This document shows, in pieces, positions 18,069 through 26,777 of a DNA stretch of 64,000 nt (the stretch's first letter is position 1; each line of letters begins with the position of its first letter). This stretch comes from G963668655 sp963668655 (lineage in GTDB: Bacteria > Myxococcota_A > SURF-8): the NCBI GenBank assembly GCA_963668655.2, contig CAXXPQ010000005.1, positions 223,302 through 287,301 on the forward strand, given 5' to 3'. The notes beneath the pieces are model-generated. The model searched no databases. It saw only the letters and a list, made by a program, of their open reading frames with translations, and had not been told where the DNA came from. A program made the position numbers and the translations under genes.

Positions 18069-19481
18069 TTACCAGATGACCGGTTTCTTCCTCTGGGAGT
18101 TGCGGATAACTTCATATCCGGCGCGCAATTTATGGAGTAAATCCCGGGAGTCTTGCACCGCCAGCAGATGTCGAAGCAGACGCCTCGGATGCAAATATTG
18201 ATTTCTGTAAGCCTTTCTGCGCAACCCGGCGATCTTTTTCAAAGGAATTCCCGAAGGAACATGAACGGGAACAGGCGCTCCCATGGCGACATCTTCCCAG
18301 ATCGTTTCGGCGAGTTGCCCCGTTTCCACACAATGTCGAAAAAGGTCGCTCCCCGGCAACGGAAGCGGCAGACTGAAATCGGCATAAGTGGCATCCAGTT
18401 TGCGAGCCATCCGCAAGGTTTCGTTCATTTCCGCAAGACTTTCCGTGGGATGTCCCAGCATGAAAAAGGCCATGGTTTCAACGCCGAATTCCCTGCAATA
18501 TCGGAAGCTTTCGTAAATGTCGGCTTCATCGAGGTTCTTCATCACGATTTCGTTCCGCACGCGGTTGCTTCCCGCCTCGATCCCAAAACGGATGTTGACA
18601 CATCCAGCCTGCTTCATGATCCGCACCGTCTTCCGATCGAGACGGTCGGCCCGGGTTTCGCATCCCCAATTCAACCGGATCCCCATGGACAGCAGTCCTT
18701 CGCATATCCGCTGGGTTCGTTTGCGATCGGCCGTAAAGGTCGGATCGTGCAGATCGATATATTTGTACCCCTGCCGGAAGACCTGCGCAAAATCTTCCAG
18801 GACGCGTCCCACCGCCACGGGCCGATAGGGACGATGGCTGGGCAGGGCGCAAAAATTGCAGCGATTGACGCAGCCCCTGGCCGTGATGAGGTTCGTCATC
18901 CGGGATCCCGAAGCGGGCGAATAATATGGATCGATGGGGAGCAAATCTCTTGCAGGCAATGGCAAATCGTCCAGATCGAATTCTATGGCGGGTTTCCGAA
19001 CGAGCAACTCGCCATTGTCGAGATGGACCAGTCCGGGGATATCCGGAGGAGTCTTGCCATGTCCAAGGGCTTGAATCAGGGCGAGAAAAGAGCGTTCTCC
19101 ATCGCCGCGTATGGCGTAATCCGCGTTCAGAAACGGTAGGGATTCCGGTCGGTGGGTGATGTGCGGCCCCCCCAGAACCAGCGGAACAGAAAAGATCTCG
19201 CGAGCGCTTCCGCAGAAGCTTCTCACCCATCTCAGGTTGAAGGAATTCGTATAGATTCCAATAAGATCCGGAGATAATTCTCGAATCCGTCTTAAGGTTT
19301 CCCGCTCGGAAAAATCCAGGGCGTTGGCGTCAAGGATACGTACCTCGATATTCTCCCGGCGGAGCGTCGCGGCCAAGTAAGCCAGTCCCAGAGGAGGATA
19401 GCGCTGGGGCCGGATGCGGACGGATTTCCCGGAGCGGTCCACCATTTCCAGCGGAGGATGAACGAGAACGACGTTGCACAT
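18069..19481 (-). CDS. B12-binding-domain radical SAM protein
   Basis: A 470-aa protein. Residues 1-150 form a Rossmann-like cobalamin-binding domain (VVLVHPPLEMVDRSGKSV, LGLAYLAATLRRENIEVRIL, VPLVLGGPHITHRPE). Then comes a radical SAM core with CVNRCNFC (C-x3-C-x2-C) for the 4Fe-4S cluster, and strand motifs YKYIDLHDPTF, NIRFGIEAGSNRV and MAFFMLGHPTES. The C-terminal 90 residues are helical and basic. The class includes methyltransferases and cyclases of hopanoid, bacteriochlorophyll and natural-product pathways. It starts 28 bp after the stop of the small sulfite reductase gene, so the two are probably one transcript. Start ATG 19481 is chosen from the B12-domain beginning. Confidence 0.85.
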   Translation of the reverse strand: MCNVVLVHPPLEMVDRSGKSVRIRPQRYPPLGLAYLAATLRRENIEVRILDANALDFSERETLRRIRELSPDLIGIYTNSFNLRWVRSFCGSAREIFSVPLVLGGPHITHRPESLPFLNADYAIRGDGERSFLALIQALGHGKTPPDIPGLVHLDNGELLVRKPAIEFDLDDLPLPARDLLPIDPYYSPASGSRMTNLITARGCVNRCNFCALPSHRPYRPVAVGRVLEDFAQVFRQGYKYIDLHDPTFTADRKRTQRICEGLLSMGIRLNWGCETRADRLDRKTVRIMKQAGCVNIRFGIEAGSNRVRNEIVMKNLDEADIYESFRYCREFGVETMAFFMLGHPTESLAEMNETLRMARKLDATYADFSLPLPLPGSDLFRHCVETGQLAETIWEDVAMGAPVPVHVPSGIPLKKIAGLRRKAYRNQYLHPRRLLRHLLAVQDSRDLLHKLRAGYEVIRNSQRKKPVIW

Positions 19482-19509
19482 CGAAAAAGATCTCTGCCTG
19501 AAAAGCGGA

Positions 19510-20169
19510 CTATTCAAGGCCGATTTTGCTTTTGAACGCATCCAGGCCGATTTTTGCAATCCACTTTCCGATACGCATCTTGCCGCCTTCCTTTTCGAAG
19601 ACGCCGATCACCTTTTCGGCAAGAGCGATGGCTTCGTCGTCATTCAAATCCTTGGCCAACGTCTCGGCCAGGCGCGGAGCGGGTCCGACGTTTCCGCCCA
19701 CGGTAACTTTCCAGCCCGTGCGAAATCCCATGAAGCCCAGATCCCGAACGGCGTTTTCCCCGCATTGAAACGAACAGCCGGAGAGTCCCATTTTGAATTT
19801 GTAGGGCAGTTGTTTCGAATAGAAGCGTTTCTCCAGTTCCTCGGACAAATGGAGCGTATCCTGGGTGCCATATGGGCAAAACCGATTGCCGGGGCAGGTT
19901 TTGATGTTTCGAACGCACATGCCGATGGCCATTCCCTTCGGCATGCCCACATCGTTCCAGGCTTCGTCCAGCCGTTCCTCGTCGATCCCGATGACGGCGA
20001 TCCGCTGGGAGGACGTGACCTTGATCGCGTCCGCATCGTATTTCTCGGCGACATCCGCCAGCATACGAAGCTGTTTCGGCGTAATCAAACCGGCCGGAAG
20101 GTGCGGAGCGATGGCGTAGCGTCCGTTATTCTGGTAAATCGCGGCCTTATCAAGGATATTCTTTTTCAT
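19510..20169 (-). CDS. Small sirohaem/4Fe-4S sulfite (nitrite) reductase
   Basis: A 219-aa protein with one ferredoxin-like half domain followed by the sirohaem-4Fe-4S motif. Cys92-x5-Cys98 (TCPGNRFC) and Cys132-x3-Cys136 (GCSFQC) are the cluster and sirohaem ligands, and a further Cys85 is present. Normal assimilatory enzymes are twice this length. The size matches the low-molecular-weight assimilatory sulfite reductase (P590 type, about 218 aa) of Desulfovibrio and related Dsr-like proteins of anaerobes. The ATG at 20169 (MKKNILDKAAIY) has AAAGG upstream. It is likely cotranscribed with the radical SAM gene downstream. Physiological substrate is not decidable from sequence. Confidence 0.85.
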   Translation of the reverse strand: MKKNILDKAAIYQNNGRYAIAPHLPAGLITPKQLRMLADVAEKYDADAIKVTSSQRIAVIGIDEERLDEAWNDVGMPKGMAIGMCVRNIKTCPGNRFCPYGTQDTLHLSEELEKRFYSKQLPYKFKMGLSGCSFQCGENAVRDLGFMGFRTGWKVTVGGNVGPAPRLAETLAKDLNDDEAIALAEKVIGVFEKEGGKMRIGKWIAKIGLDAFKSKIGLE

Positions 20170-20261
20170 GATCCGTGCCTTTCCAAATTGAAACGTGTCG
20201 CAAGTGTACGAAAACCGTTGGCCAAAATCAATGGAACAAACCAAATTCGCTTCGTTTTTCA

Positions 20262-20290
20262 TGGACATGGCTTTCCGTTTTCACTACAAT
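20262..20290 (+). promoter_or_regulatory. Sigma70-type promoter for the tandem Cys-rich lipoprotein genes
   Basis: TGGACA (20262-20267) and TACAAT (20285-20290) are separated by exactly 17 bp, each matching five of six consensus bases. The first start codon follows at 20341. The next gene begins only 25 bp after the first ends, so one transcript is likely. Confidence 0.7.
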
Positions 20291-20340
20291 TCCCGATGAT
20301 TCGTCACGTCTGAAGAACCTTTTTAAACGAGGCCTTTGTC

Positions 20341-22317
20341 ATGAGAAAACGTAGCCTTTTCGTTGTCTTGACATTGCTCTGCATGCTGACCGCGATCATG
20401 GCGTGCAGTTCTTCTTCCGAAGAAGAGGAAACCGATTCCGACGGAGATCAGAAAAGCGACGGCGATTCAAATCAACCTCCGGATGGAGATCAGGATGGTT
20501 CGAATCCCCCCGACGGTGACCGGGATCTCGTCGATCTCCCGGATTGCAAGCCGATCTGCGACTCCTATTGCGACCGGCTGAAACTGTGCCGATCCAACGT
20601 CACCGCAGAGGAATGGGCGGAGTGCAAGGAAAGTTGCGAGAAAATCAGAGATAAAGGCACCTATGCAAAGATCATCTCTTGCGGATTGTATGCCGACTGC
20701 GACGATTTCATGGCCTGCTACCGCACCAGCGGAGAGGATGATTTCGCCTGCGATCCGGGAGAACCGCACGCTCCGGACGGAGATCGGAATCCCGACGGAG
20801 ACGACGACATCGACTCGAATCCGGACGGCGATATGGACGTGGACGACACCGAAATCGTGGACCTTCCCGAAGGATATTGCCAGTCCGAGGTTTATTGCCC
20901 GCAGGAAACGCACTGCGACCCGGAAACGCACTTCTGCGTACCGGCCTGCGATCCCTATGCCCCCAATTGCCCGGACGATCTGGTTTGCAGGGTGCTCACC
21001 CGAGGCGAATTGGCTGGATCCGGCGCGGCGACCTGCGTCGAGGCTTACGAAGGCGCCGCCGTGGGAGAGTCCTGCGGAGGCGATACGGCCTGTCTGCCGG
21101 ATCTTCTGTGCGGAAACGCCGGACGCTGCGAGACCATTTGCGACCCCGACGCCCGAGGGGAATGTCTGGAAGGACTGGAATGTAAAAAAAGCGACACCTA
21201 CGGAGTCGGAACCTGCTGGTATTGCTCTCAGGATTACGACTGTTCCGGCAATCTTCGCTGCGTGGATGGATTCTGCAAACTCGGAGCCGCCTGCACGGAT
21301 TCCGCCGATTGTCCGGCCCAGGAAGCCTGTTTCCACGGGTATTGTCAGCCCGGATGCGAGCAGACGGGATGCGACCAAGGTACATGCGACACCGAAACGG
21401 GTTATTGCCGGGCCAATATTTGCGAGAACGCCTGCGAAAACGGCGAATGCTGCAATCGGGACACCTGCGGTCCCTGTTGCCAGGAAAGTTGCGCCGCCCC
21501 ATCCGTTTGCGATTACGATCCGGGATGCTATCCCGACTCCCACTGCTGCGTGGATCGGATCGACTGCCGCGAGATGCCCTTGGGATACTGTCAGGGAATT
21601 CCCTGCGACCCGCTGACGGGAACCTGCCGAGGCGTCTGCCCGCTTTCCTGCCCCTGGGGATATGAATGCGGCAGTTGGACGGATTTCGAATGCCGCCCCG
21701 GTCCGGTGGAGTCATGTGAATTCGGGGATACCTGTTCCACTGCCTGTTCGCTTTGCGATTCCAATCCCTTTGGAGGGACCAGCGACCAGTGCGTCGTAAC
21801 CGCTCAAAACATGTGCGGCCTGGCATGTCTCGATTTCGGACTGGCCTGCACGGCGACCGCAGGCTACCTGGGATGCTGTCCGGGAATGGTCTGCTGCCCG
21901 GGGAGCGGGAAAACCGTCTGTTGTCCGCAAAACCATTGCCAGCCCGGCTTGGGATGCGATACGGACGACCCGGACGGCGATGAGGTGGAGCCCTATACCT
22001 GTCCGGAATGCAACGACATGGTAGGAACCTGGTGCAAGAACCCGGAAGACACCTGTCCGGTCGAGTATGAAACGCTGATCGTGCAACGGGACAACTACTA
22101 TCCCTGCTGGTTCATCCTCTATCACGATTCCACATCCTGGCAGAATCTTCTGGAAGAACTGGGAACCTGTGAAAGTCAGATCATCAACCGCCACACCCAG
22201 ACCGGTTACGACGAGTGCATTCTGTTCTGGGATGGAGAAAACAACCGCTTTGTCTCCAATTGTATGGGCGACAGCCATTGTCAGGCGGAATACGGAACCT
22301 CTTTCTGTTCGAAGTAA
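20341..22317 (+). CDS. Cys-rich DGD lipoprotein, first of a tandem pair
   Basis: A 658-aa lipoprotein (Cys22, lipobox IMAC). A Ser/Glu/Asp segment and DGD units (residues about 30-65) precede a Cys-rich helical patch (DCKPICDSYCDRLKLC). A second DGD linker follows (residues about 145-178). A long disulfide-rich region contains modules such as CDPYAPNCPDDLVC, CSQDYDCSGNLRC and DTCGPCCQESC, and a final Cys-poor domain ends in FCSK. Order and spacing of modules are shared with the next gene, showing tandem duplication. The cysteines imply an oxidising location. Function unknown. Confidence 0.8.
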   Translation: MRKRSLFVVLTLLCMLTAIMACSSSSEEEETDSDGDQKSDGDSNQPPDGDQDGSNPPDGDRDLVDLPDCKPICDSYCDRLKLCRSNVTAEEWAECKESCEKIRDKGTYAKIISCGLYADCDDFMACYRTSGEDDFACDPGEPHAPDGDRNPDGDDDIDSNPDGDMDVDDTEIVDLPEGYCQSEVYCPQETHCDPETHFCVPACDPYAPNCPDDLVCRVLTRGELAGSGAATCVEAYEGAAVGESCGGDTACLPDLLCGNAGRCETICDPDARGECLEGLECKKSDTYGVGTCWYCSQDYDCSGNLRCVDGFCKLGAACTDSADCPAQEACFHGYCQPGCEQTGCDQGTCDTETGYCRANICENACENGECCNRDTCGPCCQESCAAPSVCDYDPGCYPDSHCCVDRIDCREMPLGYCQGIPCDPLTGTCRGVCPLSCPWGYECGSWTDFECRPGPVESCEFGDTCSTACSLCDSNPFGGTSDQCVVTAQNMCGLACLDFGLACTATAGYLGCCPGMVCCPGSGKTVCCPQNHCQPGLGCDTDDPDGDEVEPYTCPECNDMVGTWCKNPEDTCPVEYETLIVQRDNYYPCWFILYHDSTSWQNLLEELGTCESQIINRHTQTGYDECILFWDGENNRFVSNCMGDSHCQAEYGTSFCSK

Positions 22318-22342
22318 ACGCTTTTCCCGTTAGGAGCAATCG

Positions 22343-24292
22343 ATGTCCGACCGCAAGGAAACCAGAAGATTCTTCCCGTATATCCAGGCGCTTCTGTTTG
22401 TCTGCCTGTTGCTTGCGGGATTTGGATGCAGTTCTTCCTCCGATAACGATGACAACAGCCCCGACGGGGACCGCGAGACAGAACAGCCGGACGGCGATTC
22501 GGATACCACATCGTCCGTCAACAAAACCGGCGTTGCCTGTTCGGGAGATCCATGCCCCGAAAACAACAATTTCTGTCTGTATCCCAATCCATCCGTCTGC
22601 GACGGCTTCTGCCGCGTGATCGGCGGCCAGTCGGCCGGCATCTGCTCAGGGAATTGCTCGGCGGGGAGCGGCTGTCCGGAGGGAACCTATTGCCTGGCCT
22701 GCCCGAAGCGCCCCCAGCTTGAAAATTACTGCGTAAATGAATCGGAACGCTGGTGGTTCGACCCCCTTTGCGGAATCGAAGCCGAGGGAGACGGCGACAT
22801 GGAGCAGGAAGCGGAAACGGACACCCTACCCGACGGAGATACGGACGGAGACGAGGACACCGAACCGGATGCGCCTCCGATTCCCCGTTGCGAATCGGAT
22901 GACGATTGCGACGAAGGAGAACATTGCGACCTGGTCATGCATCACTGCGGGACCGAATGCAATCCTTACACGCCCGACTGCACGGACGACCAAGTCTGCC
23001 ACGTGATCGTGGACGGTCCCCTGGCGGGAACGGGCATCGGCGTCTGCGTGGATCAGATCGCCTACGGCAAGGACGTGAACGAACTCTGCGTGGGCGGACA
23101 GTTGTGCAAACGCGATCTGGTTTGCTTCCTCAGCGATCATTGCACGAGTCTTTGCGATCCCAACGCCGAGGATTCGGGCTGTTCCGGAAGCAAATTGTGC
23201 TATGACGATCCGACCTCGGGAGTCGGCGTGTGCAGCCGATGCTCGGATGTCGTCGCCTGCCCGGGTGAAAACGAAATCTGCAACGATGACGGCGTCTGCG
23301 AGGAACAGGTTCCCTGCGACACCTGGCAGGACTGCACCTTGCCGGAAACCTGCATCGGCGGATTCTGCCAGGGCGGCTGCCAGGTGGCGGGTTGTTCGGC
23401 AGGTATCTGCAACAGGGAAACCGGCTATTGCGACATTCCCTGCCTGCCCGCCTGTGAGGAAGGAGAATGTTGCAACGGCGGGCAATGCGGCCCTTGCTGC
23501 GATCCTCCCTGCATGGGCCTGGACATCTGCGTCTACGATCTGGCCTGCGAGGCCCCGGACGAGCGCGCGCCGCTTCCGGACGGAGATCTTCCGCTCGTGG
23601 ACGGCGATCAGGATCCGGACGTGGAAATCGAAGCGGAAACCGATGGCGATCCGGACGCGGAGGTTTCCGATATTGCCGAAGAATCCGACATGGCCGAAGC
23701 GGATGAGGAAAGCGCCGAAGCGCCTCCGGACGGAGACGAATCGGAGGCGGATCTCGCGGAAATCGACCCGGACATGGAGGCGGATCTCGTTGACACGGTA
23801 GATCCGGATGTGGAAGCGGATACGAGCGCGGACGGGGATCTCGAACCGGAGATCGATTCAACCCCGGATGGAGACACGGAAATCGACGGCGGAGATACAC
23901 CTCTCCCCGGTCCCTGCTGCCTGCCTCGGCCCGACTGCCGCAACGATCCCGACATGTGCGAGGAAGACCAGGTCTGCGACCAGACCACCGGCCAATGCCA
24001 TGGCGTATGTCCGGCCGAAGGTTGTCAATGGCAGTACTACTGTAGCGATCTGACAAATTATGAGTGTGTCCCACTGCCTCCGGAAGAGTGCCTGTGGCCC
24101 TTCCCTTGTACGGATCCCTGTATGTTCTGTCACTTCGATTTGGCATACTGCGTGCCGTCGATCAATTGCACACAGGATGCCTGCGTCCCCGAAGGCGTGG
24201 TTTGTGCCCAGGGAGCCGATCAGACCCCTTGCTGCCAGGGATTGAGCTGCCAGGCCCAGACGGGAGGCTATTACACCTGCGAACCGCAATAG
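22343..24292 (+). CDS. Cys-rich DGD lipoprotein, second of a tandem pair
   Basis: A 649-aa lipoprotein (Cys29, lipobox AGFGC), with GGAG six bases before the ATG. It repeats the plan of its upstream neighbour: Ser/Asp patch, DGD linker, Cys modules, linker, then the long Cys region with CNPYTPDCTDDQVC and QCGPCCDPPC at equivalent places. It differs by a large acidic insertion of about 100 residues (near residues 410-530), made of Asp/Glu/Ala/Pro repeats such as PDVEIEAETDGDPDAE, and a further CLPRPDC module after it. Such a stretch should be extended and strongly negative, possibly Ca2+-binding. Function unknown. Confidence 0.8.
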   Translation: MSDRKETRRFFPYIQALLFVCLLLAGFGCSSSSDNDDNSPDGDRETEQPDGDSDTTSSVNKTGVACSGDPCPENNNFCLYPNPSVCDGFCRVIGGQSAGICSGNCSAGSGCPEGTYCLACPKRPQLENYCVNESERWWFDPLCGIEAEGDGDMEQEAETDTLPDGDTDGDEDTEPDAPPIPRCESDDDCDEGEHCDLVMHHCGTECNPYTPDCTDDQVCHVIVDGPLAGTGIGVCVDQIAYGKDVNELCVGGQLCKRDLVCFLSDHCTSLCDPNAEDSGCSGSKLCYDDPTSGVGVCSRCSDVVACPGENEICNDDGVCEEQVPCDTWQDCTLPETCIGGFCQGGCQVAGCSAGICNRETGYCDIPCLPACEEGECCNGGQCGPCCDPPCMGLDICVYDLACEAPDERAPLPDGDLPLVDGDQDPDVEIEAETDGDPDAEVSDIAEESDMAEADEESAEAPPDGDESEADLAEIDPDMEADLVDTVDPDVEADTSADGDLEPEIDSTPDGDTEIDGGDTPLPGPCCLPRPDCRNDPDMCEEDQVCDQTTGQCHGVCPAEGCQWQYYCSDLTNYECVPLPPEECLWPFPCTDPCMFCHFDLAYCVPSINCTQDACVPEGVVCAQGADQTPCCQGLSCQAQTGGYYTCEPQ

Positions 24293-24319
24293 GAAAACCT
24301 CGGCAACTCGCCGGGGTCG

Positions 24320-25630
24320 CTACCGTTTTTCCAGTTGCAAGCCGATTCGGACAATCAGAAAAGACGCTCCCAGAGCCAGGGGTAAGGCGAAGGAGAAAGG
24401 CGTTAGTTTGCCCGCCAGGCCGATGCCCGCCCCCACGAAGACCGCCACGAACAGTGTTTTCTTTGGAAGCGGCCGTCCCAAAAGCGAGAACAGAATCGGA
24501 ATCGCCAGCCCGGAGGTGTATACCGTATAGGCCAGCAATAACGAGGCGATGATATCCTCCAGAAACAATCCGAGAACGGCGGCCGAAAGCGAAATCAGAA
24601 AAGCCGCGATCCGGATCGGCCGGGCCTGCCCTTCCCTGCCGAGCAGATCCTGGGTAAAAATCGTGGAGGCCGTTAAAAGGCACGTATCCGCGGAACTTAA
24701 AACGGCGGAAAGCAGGGCCGCCATCGCCAGCACCCCTCCCGCGTTTCCCCAGATAAGGAAGGGAAGCCGGGTCATGACGCCCTCCCCTCCTTCCGGCATC
24801 CACGCCTTGGACAGCATACCGATGGCGACGATCAGAAACGTGGCCAGAAGCATGCCCGCCACCGCGAACGAAAGCGCTCGCAAACGCTCGGAAGCGCTTC
24901 TCACCGTCAACAGACGGGAATACATGTCCGGGCCCACGAGAAACGCAAACCCCACGGCAAGGAAAATCCCCACGGCCTGCCCGATCGGCATGGTTTGAAA
25001 AGGCGCCGAATCGACGTGGGGGGCCTCCCGTATCGACAGGCTCGCGAAGAGCGCGATCAGAAACAGGGTGAGAAAAGCCAGTTGGAATCGATCCGTACGA
25101 ATCACGCCGCGCTGCCCGGCGATGGCCACATAAAGTGCGACGACCACGGCGGAAGTCACCAGGGCGACTCCGAACATGTGCGGGAAAACGGCCTGAACGA
25201 TTTTTCCGATCGCAATATACTGGGCGGCGATGATGCCGATCCAGGCAGGAAGCAGAATCATTGCGGTAAGCAGCCGGAGCGAACCGGAACGGGACGCGCC
25301 AAGCATCTGCGGAAGCGTAAAGGCGTTGTTGAAATCGATCCGAGGGACCATCGCTCGAAGCAGAAGCAGCCCCACGGCCCCCGAAGCCAGCCAGAGAGCC
25401 GCCATAACGCCATACCGAGCCGCCAGACCGCACAGGCCGATGACGCTGCTGGCCCCAAGAGCCGTCGCCAAAAGACTCGCGGATGCCGACGCAGCGGAAA
25501 CCGTTCTCCCGGCAAGAACGTAATCCGACGCGGAACCGGATCGACTTCGGAAAATGATCGCTAAAACGGGATGGATGAGCAAAAAACCGAACAAAATCCA
25601 GAAACCGATATCTTTAACGTACTCGCTCAT
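24320..25630 (-). CDS. Sodium:solute symporter (SSS) family transporter
   Basis: A 436-aa integral membrane protein with about 12 hydrophobic helices. After the first helix comes SASDYVLAGRTVSAAS, the family entry motif (D-Y-x-x-A-G-R). Further family features are LATALGASSVIGLCG, the conserved helix around VAIAGQRGVIRTDRFQ, and ALLSAVLSSADTCLLTASTI, the SSAD signature of TM8. At 436 residues it is slightly shorter than most SSS members. It begins 9 bp after the GH114-like lipoprotein gene stop, which argues for a shared transcript and perhaps uptake of a product released by that enzyme. The cargo cannot be predicted. Confidence 0.88.
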   Translation of the reverse strand: MSEYVKDIGFWILFGFLLIHPVLAIIFRSRSGSASDYVLAGRTVSAASASASLLATALGASSVIGLCGLAARYGVMAALWLASGAVGLLLLRAMVPRIDFNNAFTLPQMLGASRSGSLRLLTAMILLPAWIGIIAAQYIAIGKIVQAVFPHMFGVALVTSAVVVALYVAIAGQRGVIRTDRFQLAFLTLFLIALFASLSIREAPHVDSAPFQTMPIGQAVGIFLAVGFAFLVGPDMYSRLLTVRSASERLRALSFAVAGMLLATFLIVAIGMLSKAWMPEGGEGVMTRLPFLIWGNAGGVLAMAALLSAVLSSADTCLLTASTIFTQDLLGREGQARPIRIAAFLISLSAAVLGLFLEDIIASLLLAYTVYTSGLAIPILFSLLGRPLPKKTLFVAVFVGAGIGLAGKLTPFSFALPLALGASFLIVRIGLQLEKR

Positions 25631-25639
25631 TTCGGGCGA

Positions 25640-26626
25640 CTATTCGAACGTTTCAAAGGCTTCGATGATATCCAGGTAAACACCGTCGAAACCCGCCGAT
25701 TGAATTCGGTCCAGATAGGAATCCGACTGCCCGAGAATGATCTTTTTCCATTCCTCTTCCCAGTAACGCACCTTGTAATTTCCCTTCCACTCCGGATTCT
25801 CGTCCTCCAGCCAGGAAGGAGGATCCTGTAACCATTCCGACTTCCAGTAATCGCGATAATCCTCCGCCTCGCCGATGCTCATATAGGAAACGACCAGACG
25901 TTTTCCGCCATTTGCCTTCCGTTTCAAGGAATCGACTTCCTCCTTGGACAACATGGAGCCGTCCTTGAAAAAGGCGTCTATAATTAATAAATCGTAATTC
26001 GTTTGTGACAGGTCGCTCAGAAATGCGGTCTTGGATGCGTAGCGCTCCGGATTGATAAGGTACAGAAAATTCCGGACATCGGTCAGTTTTTCCACGTCCC
26101 GGTCATTCTCGTTGTAAGGCGCGGCGGGAACCGCCGGGATCCGGTCCAGTTCCCGACTGTCCGCCGCGAAAGAGACGTATCCTTCGGCCTCGTTTTTTAT
26201 ATAGGAATCGTTCATTTTTTCCGCATCGGAACAGTAATCCGTCACCAGAATGGAAACGCCGTTTTCCTTGCCGACATCCAGGAGTCCTTGAAGATATGCC
26301 GATTCCTTTTCCGGTGTCGCCCGATCGTCCTTTTCGTAACCGTAAAACAGATCTTCCTGTCCGGCTCCGTCGATGGCTTGCACGTACGCCGCCGCCGGCG
26401 GACCGCCGGGTTCTCCGTCTTGCGTCAACAGTTCGTGTCCGTTTTGTGGAATCACGATGAAGTCCGGATTTTCCTCGCGCGCATAGGCCGCGATTTCAAT
26501 GACGAAATCCCGCATTTCCTTACGAAAATCCAGGTCCGGGAGATTCTCGCTCTCTTCGTCCGAACAGGATGAAAAGAGAAGAATCCCCAAAAGCGAAAGC
26601 AACCAAGCCCATTTTCGGATTCGCAT
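25640..26626 (-). CDS. GH114-like (TM1410-type) endo-glycosidase lipoprotein
   Basis: A 328-aa lipoprotein (Cys21, lipobox LFSSC), starting at the ATG at 26626 behind GGAGG. The fold is a TIM barrel: DFVIEIAAYAREENPDFIVI, YVQAIDGAGQEDLFYGY, GVSILVTDYCSDAEKM, DLLIIDAFFKDGS, RLVVSYMSIGEAEDYRDYW and GFDGVYLDIIEAFE. The last segments (YMSIGEAEDYRDYW, then FDGVYLDI) are hallmarks of the TM1410 / GH114 endo-alpha-1,4-polygalactosaminidase group. Members cut galactosaminogalactan-like polymers. Cotranscribed with the downstream SSS symporter. Annotations such as 'cysteinyl-tRNA synthetase-related' for this family are historical misnomers. Confidence 0.82.
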   Translation of the reverse strand: MRIRKWAWLLSLLGILLFSSCSDEESENLPDLDFRKEMRDFVIEIAAYAREENPDFIVIPQNGHELLTQDGEPGGPPAAAYVQAIDGAGQEDLFYGYEKDDRATPEKESAYLQGLLDVGKENGVSILVTDYCSDAEKMNDSYIKNEAEGYVSFAADSRELDRIPAVPAAPYNENDRDVEKLTDVRNFLYLINPERYASKTAFLSDLSQTNYDLLIIDAFFKDGSMLSKEEVDSLKRKANGGKRLVVSYMSIGEAEDYRDYWKSEWLQDPPSWLEDENPEWKGNYKVRYWEEEWKKIILGQSDSYLDRIQSAGFDGVYLDIIEAFETFE

Positions 26627-26777
26627 TGCCGACCTCCCGTTTGACGGAACCGATACTGAATTCAATCCCCTTCATAACACGGCCTCCGGAAAACGGCAAT
26701 GATCGGAAAATATCATTGATTGCCAAGCCGCGGAAACGATGATATTGCTGGCATCGAAGTCAACGAAGGAGAAATCG

